Shown here piece after piece: positions 24,982 through 32,506 of a stretch of 37,891 nucleotides of DNA. The stretch spans positions 1 to 37,891 of the forward strand of contig LJCW01000364.1 of the NCBI GenBank assembly GCA_001298555.1, read 5' to 3'. The notes below the pieces were generated by a model that was given only the letters and a program-made list of their open reading frames with translations, made no database searches and was not told where the DNA came from. The stretch's first letter is position 1, and the number at the start of each line of letters is the position of its first letter. Both the position numbers and the translations under genes were made by a program. This stretch comes from Actinobacteria bacterium OV450. Its GTDB lineage: Bacteria > Actinomycetota > Actinomycetes > Streptomycetales > Streptomycetaceae.

Positions 24982-25018
24982 GTCGCATCTGTTTTTGTCA
25001 CCACCGTGCCGCAGTGCG

Positions 25019-25056
25019 CCCGACGCGCGTGCCCGACGCGCGTGCCCGACGCGTGC
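25019..25056. repeat. 13-bp tandem repeat, about three copies
   Basis: CCCGACGCGCGTG occurs at 25019-25031 and 25032-25044 exactly, then in altered form to about 25056. It lies between the membrane-protein promoter and the oxidoreductase terminator. No function is evident. Confidence 0.6.
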
Positions 25057-25081
25057 GCCCACCGCGTGTCACCGCGCGCCG

Positions 25082-25113
25082 GCCGTACCGCCCCGGGCCG
25101 GGGGCGGTACGGC
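25082..25113 (-). terminator. Hairpin terminator of the oxidoreductase gene
   Basis: A perfect 13-bp stem (25082-25094 with 25101-25113) and 6-nt loop lie 10 bp past the minus-strand stop at 25123. Confidence 0.78.
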
Positions 25114-25122
25114 GGCCCCGGC

Positions 25123-26064
25123 TCAGACCGTGAGAACGATCTTGCCCGTGGTGTGCTGCGACTCGCCGAGCTCGTGGGCCTTGCGCACCTCCTGGAGCGG
25201 GAAGGTCTCCGCGATCAGCGGGCGGAGCCGGCCCGCGTCGGCGAGGGCGGCCAGTTCCGCCAGCACGACGTGGTCCGGGGCCACGTTGACCGTGATCGCG
25301 CGGACGCCCGCCGCGGTCGCCTTCGCCGTGATCTCCTCGATGGCGAGCGGGTTCGTCACGCCGATGTAGAGCCCGCCGGGGCGCAGGGTGCGCAGCGAGC
25401 GGTCCTCGTAGTCGCCGCCGATCAGGTCGAGCACGACGTCGACGTCCTGCACGGCGTCGGCGAAGTCCTGCGCCGTGTAGTCGATCAGCTCGTCGGCGCC
25501 GAGCTCGCGCAGCAGCTCGTGCTTGGCCGCGCTGGCCGTACCGATGACGTACGCGCCGCGGGACTTGGCGATCTGGACGGCCAGGTGACCGACGCCGCCG
25601 GCCGCCGCGTGGATCAGCACCCGCTGGCCCGCCCGGAGGTCCGCACCGTCGATCAGCGCCTGCCAGGCGGTGGATCCGGCGAGCGGCAGGGCGGCCGAGG
25701 AGACGTGGTCGAGGCTGCCCGGCTTTCGCGCGAAGTGCCGGGCGGGCGCCGCGACGTACTCCGAGTACCCGGCGGCCTCATGGGGGAAGGACGGCAGGCC
25801 GAAGACCTCGTCGCCGACCTTGAAGCGGTTCTCGCCCGCCGCGACCGCCACGACGGTGCCGGAGACGTCCCAGCCGACGCCGAACGGCGGGGTCAGCCAC
25901 AGTCCGTACGCCCGGATCTTCCAGTCGATGGGATTGACGCCGGCGGCGTGGGTCTTTACCAGAATTTCCGTGGAGCCGGGAATCGGGAGCGGGGAATCCG
26001 TCAAGTTGAGTACGTCAATTCCGCCGAGGGATTCCTGGCGGACGGTGCGCATGGTTTCTGTCAT
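25123..26064 (-). CDS. NADP-dependent MDR-family oxidoreductase (quinone reductase-like)
   Basis: This 313-residue zinc-free medium-chain reductase shows GVNPIDWKIRAYGL, FGVGWDVSGTVVAVAAG, the cofactor motif IHAAAGGVGHLAVQIAKSRGA and the C-terminal GKIVLTV typical of quinone oxidoreductase-like enzymes. The structural-zinc cysteines of alcohol dehydrogenases are absent. Such enzymes reduce quinones or alpha,beta-unsaturated carbonyls with NADPH. It could protect against or process a quinone-imine product, but its link to the cluster is only positional. ATG 26064 (MTETMRTVRQ) is chosen; ATG 26052 is possible. It is divergent from the aldo/keto reductase. Confidence 0.85.
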   Translation of the reverse strand: MTETMRTVRQESLGGIDVLNLTDSPLPIPGSTEILVKTHAAGVNPIDWKIRAYGLWLTPPFGVGWDVSGTVVAVAAGENRFKVGDEVFGLPSFPHEAAGYSEYVAAPARHFARKPGSLDHVSSAALPLAGSTAWQALIDGADLRAGQRVLIHAAAGGVGHLAVQIAKSRGAYVIGTASAAKHELLRELGADELIDYTAQDFADAVQDVDVVLDLIGGDYEDRSLRTLRPGGLYIGVTNPLAIEEITAKATAAGVRAITVNVAPDHVVLAELAALADAGRLRPLIAETFPLQEVRKAHELGESQHTTGKIVLTV

Positions 26065-26182
26065 GCATTCGATGATCTCAACCGTCGCAGCAGAATCCCC
26101 ATCGATATCCGGCCATTCACGACCTGACAGACCGGCAGGGAATGGTTTTTGCGCCACAGCGGCCTGCTCAATGCTGGGGTAT

Positions 26183-27187
26183 ATGACTCAGCTGCGATCA
26201 CTTGGTTCGGCCGGCCCCGAGGTATCCGCTCTCGGCCTCGGCCTGATGTCCATGTCCGACTTCTACGGGCCCGCCGACCGGGCCGAGGGAGTCGCCACCG
26301 CGCACGCCGCCATCGACGCCGGGATCACCCTCCTCGACACCGGCGACTTCTACGGCAGCGGCCACAACGAGCTCCTCCTGCGCGAGGTGCTGCAGAGCCA
26401 CGACCGCGAGCAGCTCACCCTCAGCGTCAAGTTCGGCGTCCTGCGCGACCCGTCCGGCGGCATCCTCGGCGTCGACTGCCGCCCCGAGGCCGTGAAGAAC
26501 TCCCTCGCCCAGACCCTCCAGCGGCTCGGCACCGACTACGTGGACGTGTACCGTCCGGCGCGCCTCGACCCGGCGGTGCCGATCGAGGAGACCATCGGCG
26601 CCATCAAGGAGATGGTCGACGCCGGTCACGTGCGGCACATCGGCCTCTCGGAGATCGGCGCGGAGACCCTGCGCCGCGCTTCCGCCGTGCACCCCATCGC
26701 CGACCTGCAGATCGAGTACTCGCTGCTCTCCCGCGCCATCGAGGACGAGATCCTGCCGACCGCGCGCGAGCTCGGCACCGCCATCACCGCGTACGGGGTG
26801 CTCGCCCGCGGCCTGCTGTCCGGCCGCTGGAACCACCAGCGGGCCGCAGCCTCCGACGACGGCCGCAGCAACTTCCCGCGCTTCAGCGGCGAGAACCTCG
26901 ACCGCAACCTCCAGCTGGTCGAGGCCCTCGGCAAGGTGGCCGAGGCCAAGGGCGTCACCACCTCGCAGCTGGCGATCGGCTGGGCCATGGCCCAGGGCGT
27001 CGACATCGTCCCCGTCGTCGGCTCCCGCCGCCGCGACCAGCTGACCGAGGCGCTCGGCGCGCTCTCCCTGGATCTCACCGCCGAGGACGTCGCCGAGATC
27101 GAGCGGGCCGTCCCCGCAGACGAGGTCGCCGGCACGCGCTTCGACGCCGAGGGCATGGCCATGCTCGACAGCGAGAAGAAGGGCTGA
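26183..27187 (+). CDS. Aldo/keto reductase
   Basis: The 334-residue (beta/alpha)8-barrel enzyme has the active-site Asp and Tyr in LDTGDFYGSGHNE and the Lys in LSVKFG. The usual His of the fourth catalytic position (YQHRVD-like) is replaced by Ala in VYRPARLDP, as in a subset of bacterial family members. The NADPH-binding C terminus reads PVVGSRRRDQLTEAL. It would reduce an aldehyde or ketone, so an aromatic aldehyde from the EhpF/EhpG-like pair is one possible substrate. ATG 26183 is used; ATG 26171 is in frame. The gap to the N-acetyltransferase gene is 2 bp, so the two are co-translated. Confidence 0.86.
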   Translation: MTQLRSLGSAGPEVSALGLGLMSMSDFYGPADRAEGVATAHAAIDAGITLLDTGDFYGSGHNELLLREVLQSHDREQLTLSVKFGVLRDPSGGILGVDCRPEAVKNSLAQTLQRLGTDYVDVYRPARLDPAVPIEETIGAIKEMVDAGHVRHIGLSEIGAETLRRASAVHPIADLQIEYSLLSRAIEDEILPTARELGTAITAYGVLARGLLSGRWNHQRAAASDDGRSNFPRFSGENLDRNLQLVEALGKVAEAKGVTTSQLAIGWAMAQGVDIVPVVGSRRRDQLTEALGALSLDLTAEDVAEIERAVPADEVAGTRFDAEGMAMLDSEKKG

Positions 27188-27189
27188 GC

Positions 27190-28044
27190 ATGCGGCCCAT
27201 CGGCAGCGCCGCCCAGTGGCAGGCCGACCGCCTCGACGTCCAGGCGTACCTCGACCGCCTGGGCGTCACCGGGCCGCTGGAGCCGGACGCGCAGACCCTG
27301 CGCCGGCTGCACCGCGCGCACGCCCTGACCATCCCGTTCGAGAACCTCGACATCCTGCTGGGGCGGGGCATCGACCTCGACGTCGACGTCATGCAGTCCA
27401 AGCTCCTGCGCAGCAGGCGCGGCGGGTACTGCTACGAGCACAACATGCTCTTCGCCGTCCTGCTGGAGCGCCTCGGGTACGAGGTCACCCGGCTGTACGC
27501 GCGCCCCATCCTGGACGCGCCCAAGCCGCTGCCCCGTACGCACCTGATCCTGAGCGTGGCCGTGGGCGACGAGACGTACCTCGCCGACGTCGGCTTCGGC
27601 GACGAGGGCCCGCTGGAGCCGATCCCTGTCTCGGACGGCATCGTCTCGGAGCAGAACGGCTGGGTGTACCGGCTGGCCCGGGTGAAGGGCACCGACAAGG
27701 AGTGGGTGCTCTCGCTCCGGCGGGGCGACGACTGGTTCCCCCTGTACTGGTACGCCACGGAGGGCCACCACCACATCGACTGCGTGGTGGCGAACTACTT
27801 CATCTCCACGCACTCCAGCTCTCCGTTCACCGGCCGGGTCTTCCTGGAGCGCATCGCGGAGGACTGGCGGCTCAACCTCAACCACCGCAAGCTCACCCTG
27901 ACCCGGTCCGACGGCAGCGTCGAGGTCCGGTACGTGGTGGACGCGGAGGTGCGCGAGCTGCTGGCCAAGCAGTTCGAGATCGAGCTGACCGAGGAGGAGG
28001 CCGCGGTGGTCGTCGCCGCACTGCCGGCGCCCGAGCCCTCCTGA
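27190..28044 (+). CDS. nat: Arylamine N-acetyltransferase 1 (GGYC type)
   Basis: It transfers acetyl from acetyl-CoA to an arylamine or arylhydroxylamine. The triad is Cys81 in RRGGYCYEHN, His118 in PRTHLIL and Asp133 in LADVGFG, all in canonical context, and TIPFENLD is the conserved N-terminal helix. The 284-residue length is standard. It lies 2 bp after the aldo/keto reductase and ends at a strong terminator. It differs clearly from the two other N-acetyltransferase homologues in this window, which use GGGC and CHLAL contexts. It may detoxify or finish the aminobenzoate-derived product. Confidence 0.92.
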   Translation: MRPIGSAAQWQADRLDVQAYLDRLGVTGPLEPDAQTLRRLHRAHALTIPFENLDILLGRGIDLDVDVMQSKLLRSRRGGYCYEHNMLFAVLLERLGYEVTRLYARPILDAPKPLPRTHLILSVAVGDETYLADVGFGDEGPLEPIPVSDGIVSEQNGWVYRLARVKGTDKEWVLSLRRGDDWFPLYWYATEGHHHIDCVVANYFISTHSSSPFTGRVFLERIAEDWRLNLNHRKLTLTRSDGSVEVRYVVDAEVRELLAKQFEIELTEEEAAVVVAALPAPEPS

Positions 28045-28062
28045 GCCCTCGTACGGACCCTG

Positions 28063-28107
28063 CGGGGCCCGTGGCGCGCACCCGGCCGGTGCGCACCACG
28101 GGCCCCG
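28063..28107 (+). terminator. Long hairpin terminator after N-acetyltransferase 1
   Basis: Two 20-nt arms (28063-28082 and 28088-28107) pair with a single mismatch around a 5-nt loop, 18 bp after the stop. Confidence 0.8.
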
Positions 28108-28116
28108 TTCCGTTGG

Positions 28117-28148
28117 CCGTGTGCCCGTGTGCCCGTGTGCCCGTGTGC
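28117..28148. repeat. Four perfect 8-bp tandem repeats
   Basis: CCGTGTGC is repeated four times without change, followed by degenerate copies to about 28170. It lies between two terminator hairpins. Confidence 0.75.
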
Positions 28149-28198
28149 CTGGATGCCCGGGTGCCGGTGCGTGGGCGCGGGCCGGCCGCACGACAAAG

Positions 28199-28236
28199 CC
28201 GTACGGGCCCGGCCGGGGGGAGCCGGGCCCGTACGG
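28199..28236. terminator. Perfect 15-bp hairpin after the secreted-protein gene
   Basis: Arms 28199-28213 and 28222-28236 pair perfectly around an 8-nt loop, 48 bp beyond the minus-strand stop at 28285. It would act on both strands. Confidence 0.72.
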
Positions 28237-28284
28237 CGGGCGCCTGAGGGGTGCAGCGGGGATGGTGCGGGGGCGCTGCGGGGG

Positions 28285-28770
28285 TCAGCGGGGCTGGACG
28301 GCGATGCGGGTGGCCTTGCCGGTGGAGGCGCCGCTGGTGACGAAGGAGCCGTCGAGGTTGTTGATGGTGAAGGCGAAGTCGAAGTTGGCGGTGTTCTTGC
28401 CCGTCACCGTGATGTTGGCCTTGAACGTGATCGTGGAGGCGGCCTTGCCGTCCGTGCCGATCAGGAAGGCGGTGTCGGTGTCGGAGTAGGTGCCGCAGCC
28501 GGTCAGGCGCCACTCGCCGTGCGAGGCGGTCGTGGTGTTGTTCGGCGAGGTGAAGTTGACGACGCCGGCGGTGGCGCTCGTGGCGCCGTAGTAGCTGCCG
28601 AGGAAGGTCTCGTGGCTGTTGTCGTCGACGACCTTCCAGCTGCCGGGCAGGGTGTAGCAGCCGCTGCCGCCCTCGACCGCGGCGTTCGCAGAACCCGTGA
28701 CGGCCGTCGCGGTGGCGAGCGCGGCGACGCCCGCGAAAACGGCGACCTTGATGCGGGTGCTCTTACGCAT
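28285..28770 (-). CDS. Small secreted protein of unknown function
   Basis: The 161-residue product begins with a classical signal peptide: MRKSTRIK, a hydrophobic stretch VAVFAGVAALATATAV, and a likely cleavage site after TGSANA-A. The mature part (about 130 residues) is rich in Thr, Ser, Gly and Asn with alternating beta-strand pattern (ITFKANITVTGKNTANFDFAFTI) and two Cys residues (GSGCYTL, LTGCGTY) that could form a disulfide. A GGGAGAGA ribosome-binding site precedes the ATG. It has its own terminator and is probably unrelated to the pathway. I do not recognise the family. Confidence 0.75.
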   Translation of the reverse strand: MRKSTRIKVAVFAGVAALATATAVTGSANAAVEGGSGCYTLPGSWKVVDDNSHETFLGSYYGATSATAGVVNFTSPNNTTTASHGEWRLTGCGTYSDTDTAFLIGTDGKAASTITFKANITVTGKNTANFDFAFTINNLDGSFVTSGASTGKATRIAVQPR

Positions 28771-28877
28771 GTGAATCTCTCCCAAGGAATCGGTGTGTAT
28801 TCCGGCAATTCCTATGATGGCGCAGTGAATTCATGGGAGGTATAGACCGGGTATCGATCCGTCAGGTCCATGAAAAA

Positions 28878-28915
28878 CCCCTGTGCCGCACGCGTGAATG
28901 CGTGCGGCACAGGGG
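28878..28915 (-). terminator. Rho-independent terminator of the esterase-to-NAT2 operon
   Basis: A perfect 16-bp stem with a 6-nt loop (GTGAAT on the plus strand) is followed on the minus strand by five T residues. It sits 24 bp past the N-acetyltransferase 2 stop. A T-tract is rare in this window, making it the most canonical terminator here. Confidence 0.9.
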
Positions 28916-28938
28916 CTCGTCGACAAGGAGAAGAGAAT

Positions 28939-29757
28939 TCAGTCGATCTGCATGATGATACGGACCGCCGGGTCGACGTCCGGCTGCTTCGGCATGGCCG
29001 CCGGGTCGATGACGATGCCGAAGTGCTCCTCGTACGCGGCGCGCAGGGCGGCGTCGTCCGCGAGCAGGGTCGTCACGGTGCCGTTCTCGTCCGTGCGCGT
29101 CAGCTCACGTCCGTTGACGGTGACCCGGCCGGCGTCGCTCTGCATCGAGGCGATGAGGTTGTGCAGGAACACCGAATCCGGCGCGGTGCGGTACCACCAC
29201 AGGGTCGGGTGGAAGTCGTCGATGCGCACCGGCCGCTCGTCGAGGCGGTACTGGATGTTCCCGTTCAAGTGGACCTGGAGGAAGCCCTCCTCGGGCCGCG
29301 TCACCCGGTAATCGCCGTGCGGGTCCTTCTGGACCTCCTCCGACCAGGTCTGCAGCGGGAACCGGCTGTTCTTGCCGAAGCCCGCGTCGACCAGCCAGTC
29401 CTGGCCGTCCACGCGCACGCGCAGCGCCAGGTGGCACAGCGGGGCGCCGAACGCGCCGCCGAGGAAGACCTGGCCGGCGAGGATCTCCACGGAGAAGCCG
29501 AGCGCCTCCAGGAGGTGCCCGAAGGAGGGATTGAGCTCGTAGCAGCCGCCGCCGCGCCGCCGGGTGACGATCTTCTCGTAGAGGAACTCGCGGTCGAGGC
29601 CCAGCTCGGCGCCTTCGACGTGATAGTCGATGTTCTCGAAGGGCACCGACAGCACATGGCGCTCCTGGAGGTGCCGCAGGGCGTGTATGTCGGCCCTCTC
29701 GGGCCGGCGCGCACCGATGCGCTCCAGGTACGCGTCCACCATCGCATCGCTGAGCAT
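28939..29757 (-). CDS. Arylamine N-acetyltransferase 2 (GGGC type)
   Basis: The 272-residue protein has the triad Cys72 in RRGGGCYELN, His109 in LCHLALRV and Asp124 in LVDAGFG, and the family helix SVPFENIDYH. The context differs from canonical enzymes (GGYCFEHN, THxLL) and is shared with N-acetyltransferase 3, including ERHVLSVPFENIDYH and PTLWWYRTAPDS. The start at 29757 (MLSDAM) aligns with that paralogue and has GGAGGAGAGG upstream; an ATG at 29781 overlapping the oxidase stop is possible. It is last in the esterase, transporter, oxidase operon. Arylamine acetylation or amide formation with another acyl donor are both possible, since amide synthases share the fold. Confidence 0.88.
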   Translation of the reverse strand: MLSDAMVDAYLERIGARRPERADIHALRHLQERHVLSVPFENIDYHVEGAELGLDREFLYEKIVTRRRGGGCYELNPSFGHLLEALGFSVEILAGQVFLGGAFGAPLCHLALRVRVDGQDWLVDAGFGKNSRFPLQTWSEEVQKDPHGDYRVTRPEEGFLQVHLNGNIQYRLDERPVRIDDFHPTLWWYRTAPDSVFLHNLIASMQSDAGRVTVNGRELTRTDENGTVTTLLADDAALRAAYEEHFGIVIDPAAMPKQPDVDPAVRIIMQID

Positions 29758-29777
29758 GGTCTTCGTCCTCTCCTCCG

Positions 29778-31220
29778 TCATCGGGACCACCCCGTCGGCG
29801 GGATGTTGTGGTTCACGCGGAACACGTTCTGCGGGTCGTAGGCGTCCTTGACCTCGACGAGCCGGGCGTACGTCGCCCCGTCGTACGCCGAGCGCATGTG
29901 CTCGGGGGTGCTCTCCAGGGCGCTGATGAAGCTGAGGAACGGGCCGCCGATGCGCCAGGGCTCCATCGTCTCGATCAGCCGCTCCTGGAACTCACGTACG
30001 TCCTGGACGTGTTCGGGCCATACCGGGGCCCCCGCGAACAGCGTGTACGCGGTCTCGCGGTGCGGCAGGGCGTTGGGGTGCTCGGGCCGGCGGCCCAGGG
30101 CGCCGCCCAGGTGGCGCAGTTCGATGCCGGGGCGGACCGCGTCCACCCCCTCCTTGATCAGCGGGAGCAGGGTGTCGACGGCGGCGTCGTCGAGCTCGCG
30201 GATCCGGGTGGAGCGCTCGTAGTAGACGAACGGCATCGTCGGGTCCATGTTGATCTCGGCGACCCGGGTGTACGGCATGTCCGCGACGGTGTCGAGGACG
30301 GCCGGGGCGATCGCCCGCAGCGGGCGCAGCAGTTCCTCGCCCTCCTCGTTCGAACCGTTGAAGGCGATCCGGATGTGCGCGAGGAAGCGGCCGCGGACCG
30401 GCTCGGGCAGGACGTCGATGTCGGGGAAGCGCATCACGGCGATGGAGGACTGCATCGCGTCGGGGACGGTCCGCGTCCAGTCGCGCCAGGTGCGCAGGAT
30501 CTCGTCGATGTGCTCGCCGGGCAGGAACAGGCCACCGCCGTAGAGCCGGGTGACGGGGAAGAGGCCGATCTCGATGGAGGTGACCACGCCGAAGTTCCCC
30601 TTGCCGCCGCGCAGCGCCCAGAACAGGTCCGGGTGCTCCTCGGGCGACACCAGGCGCAGTTCGCCGTCCGCGGTGACGAGGTCGATGTTCTTCACGTGGT
30701 CGGCGGAGTAGCCGTACGAGCGGCCGAGCGGGCCGAGGCCGCCGCCGAGGGTGTACGAGACGACGCCGACACCGGGGGAGGCGCCGTTGAGCGGGGCCAG
30801 GCCGAAGGCCGCGGCCTCCTCGATGACCCGGCTCCACTGGACGCCGGGCTCGATGCGGGCGGTGCGGGTGCGCGGGTCGATCCGGACGCCGCGCAGGTTG
30901 CGGGTGTTGATCAGCAGGGCGCCGTCGGCGGGCCGTGCGACGCCGTGCCCGGTGGCCTGGACGGCGACGGCGATGCCGCGGCGGGCCGCGAAGCGCACCG
31001 AGGCGATGATGTCGGCGGTGCCGTCGGCGAGGACCACGGCGGCGGGCCGGCTGTCCGCCAGGATCCGGTTGAAGCCGACTTCGGTCTCGTCCTGGTAGGC
31101 GTCGGTGCCGGGCAGGAGCAGCGGCCCGCGCAGCTCGGCGGCGAGCGTGGCGAAGTCGTCGTCGGTCACGGCGGTGGTGGTCACGGAGGAGGTTCCCTTC
31201 TCGTCTGACGGGGTGCTCAC
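29778..31220 (-). CDS. FAD-linked oxidoreductase (berberine-bridge-enzyme-like), single covalent His
   Basis: The 480-residue protein has the FAD_binding_4 fold and ends with the BBE tail (YDPQNVFRVNHNIPP). His92 in QATGHG is the expected 8-alpha-histidyl FAD attachment. The position that carries a second covalent Cys in bicovalent enzymes is Ser (GASPGVGVVSYTLGGG). Such oxidases dehydrogenate phenols, alcohols or amines with O2. It could oxidise an aminophenol or benzylic alcohol from this pathway. The GTG at 31220 overlaps the transporter stop (GTGA) and has AAGGA upstream; GTG 31184 is an alternative. No signal peptide is evident. Confidence 0.87.
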   Translation of the reverse strand: MSTPSDEKGTSSVTTTAVTDDDFATLAAELRGPLLLPGTDAYQDETEVGFNRILADSRPAAVVLADGTADIIASVRFAARRGIAVAVQATGHGVARPADGALLINTRNLRGVRIDPRTRTARIEPGVQWSRVIEEAAAFGLAPLNGASPGVGVVSYTLGGGLGPLGRSYGYSADHVKNIDLVTADGELRLVSPEEHPDLFWALRGGKGNFGVVTSIEIGLFPVTRLYGGGLFLPGEHIDEILRTWRDWTRTVPDAMQSSIAVMRFPDIDVLPEPVRGRFLAHIRIAFNGSNEEGEELLRPLRAIAPAVLDTVADMPYTRVAEINMDPTMPFVYYERSTRIRELDDAAVDTLLPLIKEGVDAVRPGIELRHLGGALGRRPEHPNALPHRETAYTLFAGAPVWPEHVQDVREFQERLIETMEPWRIGGPFLSFISALESTPEHMRSAYDGATYARLVEVKDAYDPQNVFRVNHNIPPTGWSR

Positions 31221-32434
31221 CGGGCGTCCTTGCCGGCGGTGCGCAGGCTCGGGAGCGTGAGCGCGGTGAGCAGCACCACGACGCCGCCCAGCCAGGCCAC
31301 GGTGATCAGCTCTACCTGGTCGACGATCAGACCGCCGACGAGCGCGCCGAGCGCGATGGCCAGGTTGAAGACGGACACCCACAGGGCGGAGGCGGCCTCC
31401 ATCGCGTCGGGCGCGGACTTGAGCATCCAGGTCTGGAGGCTGACGGAGACGCCGCCGAAGGCCAGGCCCCACAGGACGAGCAGGGCGATGCCGCCGGCCT
31501 GGGTCTTGCCGAGGAGCGGGAAGAGCAGCATCGCGGCGGCGAGCGCGACGATGATGACGGCCATGGTGCGGCCCAGGTTCTTCGCGACGGCCGCGCCGGC
31601 GACGAAGTTGCCGATGATGCCGGCGACGCCGAAGCCCAGCAGCAGGACGCTGATCAGGTCCTCGTCGATGCCGGAGACCTGCTGGAGCATCGGGCTGACG
31701 TACGTGTACGCGGCGAGGTGCCCGGTGACGATGAGGGCGGTCGCGATGATGCCGGAGCGGACGCCGCGGTTGGCGAACTGGCCGATCAGCTCGCGCACGC
31801 TGACGGGCCGGGTGGCGGGCAGCGACGGCAGCAGGGCGAGCAGGGCGACGAGGACGACGAAGGCCAGGACGCCGAGCGTGGCGAACGCGGTGCGCCAGCC
31901 GGCGAGTCCGCCGATCAGTGTGCCGGTCGGTACGCCGAGGACGTTGGCGGCGGCGACGCCGCCGAAGATCAGCGCGGTCGCCCGGGGGATCGCCGCCGGC
32001 TGCACGAGCCGGAACGCGAGACCGCCCGCGATGGCCCAGAAGCCGCCGATGGTGATGCCGACCAGGACGCGGGAGGCGAGCAGGATGCCGAAGTTGGGCG
32101 CGAGGACGGTGACCAGGTTGGCGACGGCCATCACGGTCATCAGGCCGACGAGCAGGAAGCGGCGGTCCATGCGGCCGACGACCACGGGGATCAGCGGTGC
32201 GGACAGCGCGGCGACGAGGCCGGGCACGGTCACCATGAGCCCGGCGGTGCCCTCGGAGACGTGCAGGGCGCCGCCGACCGAGGTGAGCAGCCCGATGGGC
32301 AGCTGCTCCGCGGTGACCAGGGTGAAGATGCCGACGGCGACGGAGATGACGGCGAACCAGCTCTTCAGGGAGGTGGGGCTCTCCGGCACCTGCGCCGGTG
32401 CGGCGGTCTCGGCGGGTGTTTCCAGTGTTGCCAT
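31217..32434 (-). CDS. MFS transporter, probable product exporter
   Basis: The 405-residue protein has about twelve hydrophobic segments and the drug:H+ antiporter-1 layout, with the loop 2-3 signature (PVVVGRMDRRFLLVGLM) and ASRVLVGITIGGFWAIAGG in the fourth helix region. It resembles NepI/AraJ-type exporters. Position between a carboxylesterase and an FAD oxidase in one operon suggests export of, or resistance to, the cluster product. The start is ATG at 32434 with GAGG upstream. Confidence 0.9.
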   Translation of the reverse strand: MATLETPAETAAPAQVPESPTSLKSWFAVISVAVGIFTLVTAEQLPIGLLTSVGGALHVSEGTAGLMVTVPGLVAALSAPLIPVVVGRMDRRFLLVGLMTVMAVANLVTVLAPNFGILLASRVLVGITIGGFWAIAGGLAFRLVQPAAIPRATALIFGGVAAANVLGVPTGTLIGGLAGWRTAFATLGVLAFVVLVALLALLPSLPATRPVSVRELIGQFANRGVRSGIIATALIVTGHLAAYTYVSPMLQQVSGIDEDLISVLLLGFGVAGIIGNFVAGAAVAKNLGRTMAVIIVALAAAMLLFPLLGKTQAGGIALLVLWGLAFGGVSVSLQTWMLKSAPDAMEAASALWVSVFNLAIALGALVGGLIVDQVELITVAWLGGVVVLLTALTLPSLRTAGKDAR

Positions 32435-32506
32435 GACAGGAACCTCATTCGTGTCTGGGGGCGGGAGCCGGCCTGCTGGGAGGCGGCAGGGCGGCCGCGG
32501 GGCAGG

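Noticed and set aside
28117..28148. CRISPR array
   Set aside because: The repeats are 8 bp, directly adjacent and without spacers; no cas genes are present.
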